From positions 1 to 32,332 of the forward strand of contig JAQUKS010000008.1 in the NCBI GenBank assembly GCA_028718965.1: a DNA stretch of 32,332 bases. The letters are read 5' to 3'. Shown here piece after piece: positions 19,481-27,810 of this stretch; the stretch's first letter is position 1, and each line of letters opens with the position of its first letter. Source of the stretch: Minisyncoccota bacterium (lineage in GTDB: Bacteria > Patescibacteriota > Minisyncoccia > Minisyncoccales > CG1-02-41-26). Under the pieces are notes generated by a model that had not been told where the DNA came from, ran no database searches, and worked only from the letters and a program-made list of their open reading frames with translations. The position numbers and the translations under genes were made by a program.

Positions 19481-19655
19481 ATAAAAATTATAACAAAAAA
19501 ACCTGCACACTGCCAAAAGGCAGGCACAGGCGACTTTCGTTTCTTTTATACACCTACTATCACCCATTTTCAACCAAAACCTGTGGAAAAATCAAAATCA
19601 AGCAAAAGTTCGAATCCTACCTTGGGTATAACCAAAAACCCTTGATTTACAAGAG

Positions 19656-19672
19656 TTTTTGACGATGCTCCG
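19656..19672 (+). repeat. 17-bp direct repeat TTTTTGACGATGCTCCG, copy 1
   Basis: Identical to 20709-20725; both directly follow a hairpin; the pair flanks the Fic module. Confidence 0.7.
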
Positions 19673-19720
19673 CTCGCTGGCTAATGTTAGAACCTGTTTC
19701 CAACAAAATCCAAGGCATTT

Positions 19721-20356
19721 TTACGTCCCCGGCTTTAGCGAATGTTGAGCCACCTCTGCTAACGCAGCCCTGACTAATTCCTGCAATCCCGCAAGATTAC
19801 CTTGGTCGGCAGATTGCAGGGCCTTTATGTATTTTTTCCGTCCCGCCGTGGTTCCAACCTTTAATTCAACGGGCGGCAAGTCCAAGTTCAATAGAATCAC
19901 ATTGGTAAGCAGTCGGCCAATACGCCCGTTATAATCCTGGAAAGGATGTATCCATAGAAATCTATGCTGCGCCCAAGCCAATAATTCTATCAACTGCTCT
20001 AAGAAGTCAGGGTTGTTTATAGTCGGCAAATGCTTTAAGCGCGTTTGCAAGTCCTTGCAAAAGTTTGTCATTAGCTCCGGCACTAAATAATATTTAGATG
20101 GGGTATGGCCAGAAACAACCACGTCCACCTGGCGAAACTTTCCACCTGTCTTAGGAAATATCCAGCCGAAACCGATTTTATGAATCTTTTGTATTGAGCT
20201 AGGGGTAAGAGAAATTTTACCTCTTTTCCTTTCTCGCAAAACAAAATCCCAAGCACGTTTGATGCCTTCTATTTCAAGAGGGATCAACCTTGATCTTGGG
20301 ATAATGCCAAAAGCCGTTTCCTTATAGCTTGTTTCGCCTAAACGTTTTGTGCTCAC
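19721..20356 (-). CDS. Fic-domain protein
   Basis: Fic motif WIHPFQDYNGRIGRLLTNVIL. Confidence 0.9.
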   Translation of the reverse strand: MSTKRLGETSYKETAFGIIPRSRLIPLEIEGIKRAWDFVLRERKRGKISLTPSSIQKIHKIGFGWIFPKTGGKFRQVDVVVSGHTPSKYYLVPELMTNFCKDLQTRLKHLPTINNPDFLEQLIELLAWAQHRFLWIHPFQDYNGRIGRLLTNVILLNLDLPPVELKVGTTAGRKKYIKALQSADQGNLAGLQELVRAALAEVAQHSLKPGT

Positions 20357-20538
20357 GTTGCAAGTTCAGCTTTTTTATTCAAAATTTTTCTCACTAATTT
20401 AAGAGTGGTTTGGGGATTCTCGGTTTTGGTTGTGCGATAAATCATTTTTTCTTCAAAAGTACGCAAATAATCCCCGCGCTTTTTAATCGAAGATTCCTGA
20501 TACTGCTTCAAAATTTGTATAATCTTTCTCTCAGACAT
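20353..20538 (-). CDS. Small protein overlapping fic by ATGA; candidate class I Fic antitoxin
   Basis: 61 aa with TTKTEN, matching the [S/T]xxxE[G/N] Fic inhibitory motif. Confidence 0.55.
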   Translation of the reverse strand: MSERKIIQILKQYQESSIKKRGDYLRTFEEKMIYRTTKTENPQTTLKLVRKILNKKAELAT

Positions 20539-20657
20539 ATCTTTGCTTCTTTGTCCTTATGTTTCAAGAATAGCACAAAAACCCTTCTCCTGCAAATAAA
20601 GTTCAAACCCTATCCAGCCTTCATTGAAATTACGGCCTGGCAATGTCGGGGTATAAC

Positions 20658-20676
20658 CCCTTCGGCAAGCTCAGGG
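20658..20676. repeat. Palindromic REP-like sequence CCCTTCGGCAAGCTCAGGG
   Basis: Resembles the widespread CCCTGAGCTTGTCGAAGGG palindrome. Confidence 0.5.
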
Positions 20677-20682
20677 CAAGCA

Positions 20683-20713
20683 AAAAATCCTCCGCCTAAG
20701 GCGGAGGATTTTT
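20683..20713. terminator. Perfect bidirectional terminator hairpin
   Basis: AAAAATCCTCCGCC-taa-GGCGGAGGATTTTT, 14-bp perfect stem. Confidence 0.8.
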
Positions 20714-20725
20714 GACGATGCTCCG
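20709..20725 (+). repeat. 17-bp direct repeat TTTTTGACGATGCTCCG, copy 2
   Basis: Identical to 19656-19672. Confidence 0.7.
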
Positions 20726-20834
20726 AGCTGTGAGAGAACTTCGCACCATCATTCTAAGCGGGTGGAAATCATACGAACTGGATGCGGCCGTAGATATGAT
20801 GGAAGGTACGGCGCCGTTTAATATATTAGATTAA
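20718..20834 (+). CDS. Small ORF (38 aa), related to the small ORF at 11714
   Basis: MLRAVRELRTIILSGWKSYELDAAVDMMEGTAPFNILD; shared SY..D.AV.M....PF pattern. Confidence 0.35.
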   Translation: MLRAVRELRTIILSGWKSYELDAAVDMMEGTAPFNILD

Positions 20835-23800
20835 TTTTTCTCAGTAGGCACAGTTTCTTTGGGAGAAAGTAAATTACTAAACTCCGTATATCCTCGAGCT
20901 ATTAATCGATTTATTAACTCTTTTGCTTCGCTATGAGCAGTTTCCTCTTGAGATTGCAATGCAGAAGATAAAATATTGTTAATTTCATCTCTATGACCCA
21001 TAACAGCCCATCCAGGTTGATCGGCTAGGCTAATTTTACTTAGAATTTGGACAGTCTTGGTCGGGCTTGTCTTTACCAGCTCGGTTAATCGTTCTAATAC
21101 GAAATAGTCTGATTGTTGCTTTCTTCCAATTTCAAGAGCTTGTAAATATTGTTCAAAACTCCATTGGTCATCAAATCGACCAGAAGCAAACCACCATCCG
21201 AATGCCGATGCTTCTTCTTCATAATTTCCAGTATCAGTTGCAGACTTTATAACAGATAATCTATTATTCCAAAGTGCCTTGAATCGTTCTAAAATTTCTT
21301 TATCAAGTCCCTGATTTTCGCTCCTTAGGCTACGCCCAATAAAATCTAGAGCATGGCCCCTAATTTTGTCATCTGCATATTTCCAAAAATCATTAAGTAA
21401 ACTATCAGACAACTCAATTTTACCCCTACCATACTGAAGCATTAAATGTTCGGCTAAACGTTCATCTCTGTCAGTATACCTTCTTCGTTTCTGGTCGACT
21501 TTTCCTATATTTTTTATTGCTTCCAAATAACGCTCCCTCAAAATTTCGAATGGATCGTTGTAAACAGGAACATATAACATCATCGTATTCCAAGCAGCTG
21601 CGTATAATTCATTATCAAACTGACCAAGTGGCAAAATTTTGTTTAAATTTTCTAATGTCCAATCCCTATCTATAAGTAAAAGCCACGGGAAAAATCTCCC
21701 ATATACGGCACGAACAGCAACAGATGGATCACTTTCAGGGTCAAGATGCTCGTCTAGCACCGACTGCGCTTCTGGCATGTCAGTAAAATTAATTTTCAGG
21801 TTCTTGTCGCCAACTGATTCCTTTTCCTTACATCTGTAAACCCAGAGAGCATATTCGATCGTAGCATTAATCGCTTCACTGCGTGTGCAGTTAATTGCGT
21901 GCGTATATGCATCGTCACTGTTTTCCGCCCATTTCAAATCATCTTCAGGGGTGGGGTCTACATCATGAGTTATGGGTTCTATTATCTTCCATACTTCTTC
22001 TCGCAAGTTACAAGGAATAGTATTACTATTTGTACCTCTAGACATTAGTGAAACGATGGCTTTTCTTGTCCAACCCCAGTCTGGGTCTTGATCCATTATC
22101 TCGCCCTTCCTCCCTGGAATTTCTTTTTTCTGCTCTACTACCCAGGAACATAAAGTAAGCATTTTAGGCCAATCGAGCTCGTGGCCATTTTGGATTAGTT
22201 CATAAAAAGCTTGAATATAGGCCCTAACATAAGTCGGGTCTAGTCCCTTAAATTTCTCTGAAATACTATTAAAACGATCGGGATTTAATTTAATAGCTGC
22301 ACTCAGCTCACGTCCGAAACCTTCTTTAGTGGGCCCAAAACCGTGTTTTTCTTCTTTAGGTTCCCATGATTTAAGAACTTCTATCAATTCCTCGTCTTTC
22401 ATTTTGATTAACTCTTGCGAGTTGATATCACTTGTTGGCCCAACCCAACCAGTAGTCATATAGGAAGAAAAATCGGGATGTTCTGGTGAGCCATACTGTT
22501 TTACAAATCCATCATAACGATTTTTCCAATCATCTGGCAGGTCATTTTTTATATATGATAATTGATCTCTTTGCCAAGCCTCTCTGAAAGCTTTTTCTTG
22601 ATCCTCAGTAATTGTTGTTTCTTGCTTACGTTTATCCACGAGTTCGGCAATTTTTTCAGCTTTCTCAATCCAAGCCAAGATTGTCTGTTGTTCTTCTTTT
22701 GTTAAAAGATTAAAACCTTTATTCATTAACTGTGCCTGCTCGTGTTGAAATTCTGATTTATCGAAAAGAGATTCGTCTGTAAGATACTGAGCGACTAACT
22801 CTTTTGCGGAGTAAGGAAATTCGCTTAAGAAATAGATAGCTAACCTACGAAAAATATCCCATTTTCTATTTTCCAAAATAGAAACGAGAGAAGACAATAT
22901 GCTTGGATTATTTTTAATAAGTGCCAAACCAATATCACGAGCAGCTGTGATAAGTGAATTTTGAATATCATCACGATCGTGGTTTTGCTCGTGATCTTCT
23001 ATTGCGGGTCTTGAAATGTATGAATAGTCATTATATTTATCTTGATTTTCTTTACGTCCTTCATGTTTAAGTCTCAAATAATCAGCAAGTAAATCGCAAA
23101 TAAATTCAAAAGACCGTCCTAGATTAATTTTTACTAGTTCCCGAAATTCCTTTTTAAGGAATTCATTATAATGCCAATGTTCCAATCTCGTTTGAGGGTC
23201 TCTAGAGGGCAGATATCCATGGCTTTCCACAGCTGGTTTAGGATCTGGCAATATCTCTAAAAATATTTTTGCAATTTCAAATGCAGCATCTTCCTCATGT
23301 TCTTCGATGAATTTAATCATTAAATTACTTCCTGGATCAACTAATGTAAGCTGGAAAAAATTATGATCACTTTTCAACCAATCTTTTAATTTTTCCTTTA
23401 AATCAATTCTTTTTTCTTTTGGCAATTGAAGAGCAATTTTTAATAAACCGCTTTTAACATTTGAGTTGTCTGTGTCTTTTACTTCTTTAAGAATATCGGT
23501 AACAAGATCAGATTCTTGGGACGCAACTTTTTCCAAATACAAAGCGGCAGGCCAAGGTAAATGCCTTATCGTTCCTTCTTCTTGGTTATGTTCAGCCTGT
23601 GGCGGATCAGAAAATATTCCCTCTTTTTTTAACAATGATAACCATTTTGGATTTTCTAATTGACTAAAAAATCTTTGATGTGCAACAAGATTATTGGGTA
23701 TATGAAGATGTATAGTCTTTGCATCATCTGATGTCGGATCGTCCTTTTTGGCTAAGGCATCCAGGGTGTCAAAAACTTTTGTGTACTTACTCTCAAATTT

Positions 23801-24280
23801 ATCCAAAACATCATCTATAATCGACCCCATTTGAGACCAAAACTCCAGGAACTCTTTATTTATAATTCTTGCGGAATCAAGATTATGCCTATGAGCATGA
23901 CTATGTAAGCTATTATCTTTAGTAAAAGAAAGCCATGTTTTAGCAACTGGGTCTGAATCATCATACTCCAAGGCTTTTAATATTGCCTGAATATCTTGTT
24001 CATGCGCCCCATCTCCCTTTGGTTTATCTGTAGAACCAGTAAAAGTTCGAAGCACATCTCGCAAAGAACTCTCAACCTCTCTTAAAAGATGGCCTACAAT
24101 ATGCGTCGTTGCTTCAAATGGGGGTTGAACCACCATGTGTCTGCAAGCATCTTTGTAGAAAGCAGCAGCGCCAGGGCCGACTAGTCTGAACAAACGATCA
24201 TAAATTGGCTTTTGTTGTTCATTAAGTTTAAATGGCCCAGAAAGAGGATTGTTTTGTTTTGGAGTATCATTGTTGGTCAT
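20831..24280 (-). CDS. Large (1149 aa) protein of unknown function, predicted mainly alpha-helical
   Basis: Start reassigned to MTNNDTPKQNNPLSGPFKLNEQQK (ATG at 24280), because the longer ORF reads into the transposon end and tnpA; no catalytic motif recognised by eye. Confidence 0.85.
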   Translation of the reverse strand: MTNNDTPKQNNPLSGPFKLNEQQKPIYDRLFRLVGPGAAAFYKDACRHMVVQPPFEATTHIVGHLLREVESSLRDVLRTFTGSTDKPKGDGAHEQDIQAILKALEYDDSDPVAKTWLSFTKDNSLHSHAHRHNLDSARIINKEFLEFWSQMGSIIDDVLDKFESKYTKVFDTLDALAKKDDPTSDDAKTIHLHIPNNLVAHQRFFSQLENPKWLSLLKKEGIFSDPPQAEHNQEEGTIRHLPWPAALYLEKVASQESDLVTDILKEVKDTDNSNVKSGLLKIALQLPKEKRIDLKEKLKDWLKSDHNFFQLTLVDPGSNLMIKFIEEHEEDAAFEIAKIFLEILPDPKPAVESHGYLPSRDPQTRLEHWHYNEFLKKEFRELVKINLGRSFEFICDLLADYLRLKHEGRKENQDKYNDYSYISRPAIEDHEQNHDRDDIQNSLITAARDIGLALIKNNPSILSSLVSILENRKWDIFRRLAIYFLSEFPYSAKELVAQYLTDESLFDKSEFQHEQAQLMNKGFNLLTKEEQQTILAWIEKAEKIAELVDKRKQETTITEDQEKAFREAWQRDQLSYIKNDLPDDWKNRYDGFVKQYGSPEHPDFSSYMTTGWVGPTSDINSQELIKMKDEELIEVLKSWEPKEEKHGFGPTKEGFGRELSAAIKLNPDRFNSISEKFKGLDPTYVRAYIQAFYELIQNGHELDWPKMLTLCSWVVEQKKEIPGRKGEIMDQDPDWGWTRKAIVSLMSRGTNSNTIPCNLREEVWKIIEPITHDVDPTPEDDLKWAENSDDAYTHAINCTRSEAINATIEYALWVYRCKEKESVGDKNLKINFTDMPEAQSVLDEHLDPESDPSVAVRAVYGRFFPWLLLIDRDWTLENLNKILPLGQFDNELYAAAWNTMMLYVPVYNDPFEILRERYLEAIKNIGKVDQKRRRYTDRDERLAEHLMLQYGRGKIELSDSLLNDFWKYADDKIRGHALDFIGRSLRSENQGLDKEILERFKALWNNRLSVIKSATDTGNYEEEASAFGWWFASGRFDDQWSFEQYLQALEIGRKQQSDYFVLERLTELVKTSPTKTVQILSKISLADQPGWAVMGHRDEINNILSSALQSQEETAHSEAKELINRLIARGYTEFSNLLSPKETVPTEKN

Positions 24281-24289
24281 AATTTTTGG

Positions 24290-25029
24290 GAAAATGGGGT
24301 CAGCCACCATTTTTTGGCCTACCCACTCTACGCAACGTTTGTTCGAGGCCGAAATCTTTAACTGCCTTCTCCGCCCAGTCAATGTTGCCATACGGGCTGC
24401 TTTTGATTATTGAATTTTCAATTACTTCTTCTTCGTTAATGTTTTGATCTTGATTAACTAATAATAAATAGTTATCTGGAATATCAACTGGCCATTCTGA
24501 AAGAATAATCTTTTGTTCAGTTGTCCGTTTCTCTCTTCTGTAAATGCTTGACCATTGCCAATCTTGAGCAAGTTCGCACAAACCTGCCTTTTTTGCGTTT
24601 CTCTCCACGTAGCGGACTAGGGTTAAAAAATAGTTGTCTTTTTGACATAAAAAAGACTTGTACCTTCCTTGATACAAGTGCCCTTCTCCAATTGTTTTTT
24701 TAGTTGTATGCCACCTTCTTGTATGAGTATTTGAAAGCCAGCCCACAAATTTAGATAAATCACCATCCTGTTTTGGATGCACGATTAGATGCCAGTGGTT
24801 TGGCATAATACAATATGCTAAAAGGCGCATATCGAATCTTTCTATTGCTTGAGCGAGAATGCTTTCAAAAATTTTGTAATCTTGATCATTATCGAAAATC
24901 TGGACTCGAGCGTTGGCTCTATTTAACACATGGTACATTTCTTCACCAATATCTGTTCTTGTTATTCTCGGCATACGCCCATTATACCATGGCAACATAA
25001 ATCATTAAATGGTGGCTGACCCCATTTTC
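24290..25029 (-). mobile_element. REP-associated Y1 (IS200-like) transposon, about 740 bp
   Basis: Perfect 23-bp inverted repeats GAAAATGGGGTCAGCCACCATTT (24290-24312) and AAATGGTGGCTGACCCCATTTTC (25007-25029) around a Y1 transposase gene. Confidence 0.88.
24300..24974 (-). CDS. REP-associated tyrosine (Y1) transposase
   Basis: MPRITRTDIGEEMYHVLNRAN..., CIMPNHWHLIVHPKQDGDLSKF (HUH), HLYQGRYKSFL, LVRYVERNAKKAGL; stop codon lies inside the terminal repeat. Confidence 0.93.
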   Translation of the reverse strand: MPRITRTDIGEEMYHVLNRANARVQIFDNDQDYKIFESILAQAIERFDMRLLAYCIMPNHWHLIVHPKQDGDLSKFVGWLSNTHTRRWHTTKKTIGEGHLYQGRYKSFLCQKDNYFLTLVRYVERNAKKAGLCELAQDWQWSSIYRREKRTTEQKIILSEWPVDIPDNYLLLVNQDQNINEEEVIENSIIKSSPYGNIDWAEKAVKDFGLEQTLRRVGRPKNGG

Positions 25030-25670
25030 TCTCCCAGATTTCGCACACAAAGCGAATAAGTAAAATTTTCACCATTCTTAACCTCATCAATTTTTTTCTG
25101 TTTTAATTCTTCCAGGGTTTTATCTGAAAATCTCATTGCCTCAAAATAAATGGCCAGGTGCATTTGCTTAGCTGATAAAAATTCCTTTAAATATTTTAGC
25201 TTTATTTCTATTTTGCTTTTACTTATTAACGCCACTTCATCCTCGTCCCCATCGTCATCAATGTAAATAAAGATTTTTTTATCATCGCCCGAGCTTTTTT
25301 CAAATAAATTAAAATACAGCCTAAATTCCTCTGAAATTTCGAGACTGGACTCTTTCTTTCCACTAAACGTTCTCCAGTAGATCAACGGCTCTATGCCATT
25401 ATCAGAAAAACGATAGTATTCTGTGATTGATTTGCCCCTTTCATAATGTGTTATAAAGCCGGGGCGACCACCATCAATCCGCAAATCCCAGTCATATCTT
25501 TTTAAAACGTCGTCAACTTTATTATTGGCAATCAATGCAGAAAAATAGGCACCTCTATCAATATTTTCTTTTGAATCAAGAAACTCAAAAACCGTGATCC
25601 ATTCGGTTTTTCCAAGATCACCTTCAACTTTCTTTATAAAATCACCCAATGTTAAATCTTTATTATCCAT
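25005..25670 (-). CDS. Hypothetical protein, probably 3'-truncated by the Y1 element
   Basis: C-terminal ...GEKMGSATI* is encoded by the transposon end; located directly downstream of the REase gene. Confidence 0.65.
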   Translation of the reverse strand: MDNKDLTLGDFIKKVEGDLGKTEWITVFEFLDSKENIDRGAYFSALIANNKVDDVLKRYDWDLRIDGGRPGFITHYERGKSITEYYRFSDNGIEPLIYWRTFSGKKESSLEISEEFRLYFNLFEKSSGDDKKIFIYIDDDGDEDEVALISKSKIEIKLKYLKEFLSAKQMHLAIYFEAMRFSDKTLEELKQKKIDEVKNGENFTYSLCVRNLGEKMGSATI

Positions 25671-25686
25671 GATGTTTCATTTTTAC

Positions 25687-26487
25687 CTAAAGAATAGTAG
25701 TCACTTTCTCATATAACATCGGGAGAGCATCTTGTCTCATCCTAAATTTTGTTCCATGATTGTGACCAGTGCGTGCGTCAAAATCAACCAAAATTTTCCC
25801 TTCTTCCAATGCTTTTAAAAATCCCTCAAAACTAAACTTTTGCAACATCATTACCTTTGTGTAATGGTAAAGTTCTTTTTTTCTGACGATCTGTACTTCC
25901 GCTTGAACATAAAAAGCATTTAGCAATTTTGTACCGGCCTTATGTTCCAGGTCATCAAATCCCCAATATGGTTGAGGATCAAGTTCTCCTAAACCGACAC
26001 ACTTTTTAACTGACTCCAACCATGCTTTATGTCGCGAATCAACGCTTTTTGCGTCAAAAGAGATCAGAATCTTTCGTTCTTCACGATCAATAACCACTTT
26101 GAATCCACGGTCGCTTCTTGATTGTCCGTGGATCGTCTGCCTAAAGCTCATTTCACCTTTCGGATATTTCTTGCCGTCTTCCTGGTGGGCCCAACCATAT
26201 TTTGGCAAAAGTACTTGAGGCACAAACCGGATTGCCCGGGGCGACGGTTCAATATGAAAAAGCGTGGTCAAAGAAGTCGAATTTATCCTTTGTGCTTTCA
26301 GCTCCCATTCGGCAGCGTTAGGAATGGGTAAATTATTTTCTTTTATGCCGAGTAAATCTTCCAGCGTATTACCAACGCCACCGGCATTTCCTTTGCGGGC
26401 ATTAGGAATGAAACCCATCGTCGAAATCTCTTTAAGTTTCGCTATCAACTCTGGCTTCGTATAAGTTTTTGGTTTATTTTTTCTCAT
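25687..26487 (-). CDS. MvaI/BcnI-family type II restriction endonuclease
   Basis: KGNAGGVGNTLEDLLGIKENNLPIPNAAEWELKAQR resembles the MvaI/BcnI N-terminus and active site; adjacent methyltransferase. Confidence 0.8.
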   Translation of the reverse strand: MRKNKPKTYTKPELIAKLKEISTMGFIPNARKGNAGGVGNTLEDLLGIKENNLPIPNAAEWELKAQRINSTSLTTLFHIEPSPRAIRFVPQVLLPKYGWAHQEDGKKYPKGEMSFRQTIHGQSRSDRGFKVVIDREERKILISFDAKSVDSRHKAWLESVKKCVGLGELDPQPYWGFDDLEHKAGTKLLNAFYVQAEVQIVRKKELYHYTKVMMLQKFSFEGFLKALEEGKILVDFDARTGHNHGTKFRMRQDALPMLYEKVTTIL

Positions 26488-26492
26488 ATTAT

Positions 26493-27239
26493 TTATAAAA
26501 GTTTAGATTGTGCTTGATGTTGTTTTATCCTTTTTTTAGCCATATCGCAGTACTCAGGAGAAACGTCAATCCCAATGTAGCTCCGTTTAAAATTAATCGC
26601 GGAAACGGCCGTTGTACCGGACCCCATAAATGGGTCCAAAACGATTTTTGAATTAGTGGCAGAAATTATTCTATCAATTAAATTTACCGGAAAAGCGGCC
26701 GGATGTTCGTTGTTCATTTCTTGAGTAAACTCCCAAACATCACCATGCGCATTTGCCTTTACCGCAAGCTTGAATTTTGGTTTGGCGATCAGATAAATAA
26801 CTTCGTAAGTTGGCAAAAAATATCCGGCGTTAAAGTTTAGACCGCCTTTTCGTCTCCAAATAATAATCTGGCGAACCGGAAATCCGCTTACGATATCTTG
26901 CCGGTCCTGCAATAAACCACCCTGTACTCGCCACTTGTGGTTATAAAAAATGGCGCCGTCATCCGGAATTATTCTCAGCATTTCGTTCAGGCAATCTCTT
27001 TGCCACTTAACGTATTCGTTATGGGGCATGCAATCATCATGATGAGTGTATCCGTTTTGCAATGCGGCATTAGCCCATTTACCGCCACGCCCATCTTTCA
27101 TTCCGTTTCCAGTGGAATTTTTAAGATTGTATGGCGGAGAAGTAATAATCAAGTCAACGCTTCCGTCGGGAATCTTTTTCATGACGTTAACCGCGTCTCC
27201 ACAAATTATTTTATTCAAAAAATCTTTAGGGTATTTCAT
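26493..27239 (-). CDS. Site-specific DNA methyltransferase (TSPPY class, N4-C or N6-A)
   Basis: DLIITSPPYNLKNSTG and VLDPFMGSGTTAVSAINFKRSYIGIDVSPEYC. Confidence 0.93.
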   Translation of the reverse strand: MKYPKDFLNKIICGDAVNVMKKIPDGSVDLIITSPPYNLKNSTGNGMKDGRGGKWANAALQNGYTHHDDCMPHNEYVKWQRDCLNEMLRIIPDDGAIFYNHKWRVQGGLLQDRQDIVSGFPVRQIIIWRRKGGLNFNAGYFLPTYEVIYLIAKPKFKLAVKANAHGDVWEFTQEMNNEHPAAFPVNLIDRIISATNSKIVLDPFMGSGTTAVSAINFKRSYIGIDVSPEYCDMAKKRIKQHQAQSKLL

Positions 27240-27242
27240 AAC

Positions 27243-27431
27243 TTATTTTCTATTTTTCATATTGCTCGTCTTATCCAAAAAAGAATGGAGATCAGATTCT
27301 TTGATCCGCCAAACTCCAATCTTCGAAGCTCTGAGCTTGCCGGCTTCGATGTAACGAGTCACAGTGCGCGTATGCACCCTTAAAATTTTAGCTACTTCTT
27401 CAATGGTGAAAAGTTTTTCGATTTCGTTCAT
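27243..27431 (-). CDS. MerR/excisionase-like HTH DNA-binding protein
   Basis: LFTIEEVAKILRVHTRTVTRYIEAGKLRASKIGVWRIKESDLHSFL. Confidence 0.85.
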   Translation of the reverse strand: MNEIEKLFTIEEVAKILRVHTRTVTRYIEAGKLRASKIGVWRIKESDLHSFLDKTSNMKNRK

Positions 27432-27477
27432 AAAATTAAGTTAGCCTTTAATACCATTTTACCTCTTATGATTTTCA

Positions 27478-27506
27478 TTGTCAAAATCGCCCTATTTTGT
27501 CATAAT
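27478..27506 (+). promoter_or_regulatory. Promoter with extended -10
   Basis: TTGTCA-N17-CATAAT with TGt upstream of the -10; ATG only 6 nt after the -10. Confidence 0.5.
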
Positions 27507-27512
27507 GGGAGT

Positions 27513-27698
27513 ATGCAGACCAAATACACCAAAATGGAAATATTCGAAAGGCCGAAGTTGGTTAATCGACCGACGTGTAAAACCTTTAAGCTGGAGGGCG
27601 GATGTTGGGATTGCGGCCATACGAAATTCCGGTATTACAATTCCGTATTCGGCAAAAAGTATTACCAATGCGAGAAGTGCCGGGCAATCAATCATTAG
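27513..27698 (+). CDS. Small zinc-ribbon protein
   Basis: GGCWDCGHTKFRYYNSVFGKKYYQCEKCRAINH (CxxC...CxxC). Confidence 0.6.
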   Translation: MQTKYTKMEIFERPKLVNRPTCKTFKLEGGCWDCGHTKFRYYNSVFGKKYYQCEKCRAINH

Positions 27699-27719
27699 AT
27701 TTTACTGTATCAGCCGGTT

Positions 27720-27763
27720 GATATAGTAAGCGGCCTTACTATCTCGGTTGAGTGATATAGTAA
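27720..27763. promoter_or_regulatory. Operator-like cluster of three GATATAGTAA half-sites
   Basis: GATATAGTAA at 27720-27729 and 27754-27763; inverted CTTACTAT at 27735-27742; 27723-27742 is ATAGTAAG-CGGC-CTTACTAT. Confidence 0.5.
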
Positions 27764-27765
27764 AC

Positions 27766-27806
27766 TTTAGTGAACGAGAGGCATAAAATGGGTCTCATTC
27801 ACTAAA
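27766..27806 (+). promoter_or_regulatory. Leader hairpin immediately upstream of the ATG at 27811
   Basis: TTTAGTGAAcGAGA ... TCTCaTTCACTAAA, 13 paired bases with one mismatch. Confidence 0.55.
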
Positions 27807-27810
27807 ACTT

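Noticed and set aside
19606-19635. agttcgaatcctaccttgggtataacca resembling a tRNA 3' end (T-loop plus CCA)
   Set aside because: The putative T-stem (aaaag/cctac) does not pair and no other tRNA arms are present; kept only as part of the flanking-repeat observation.
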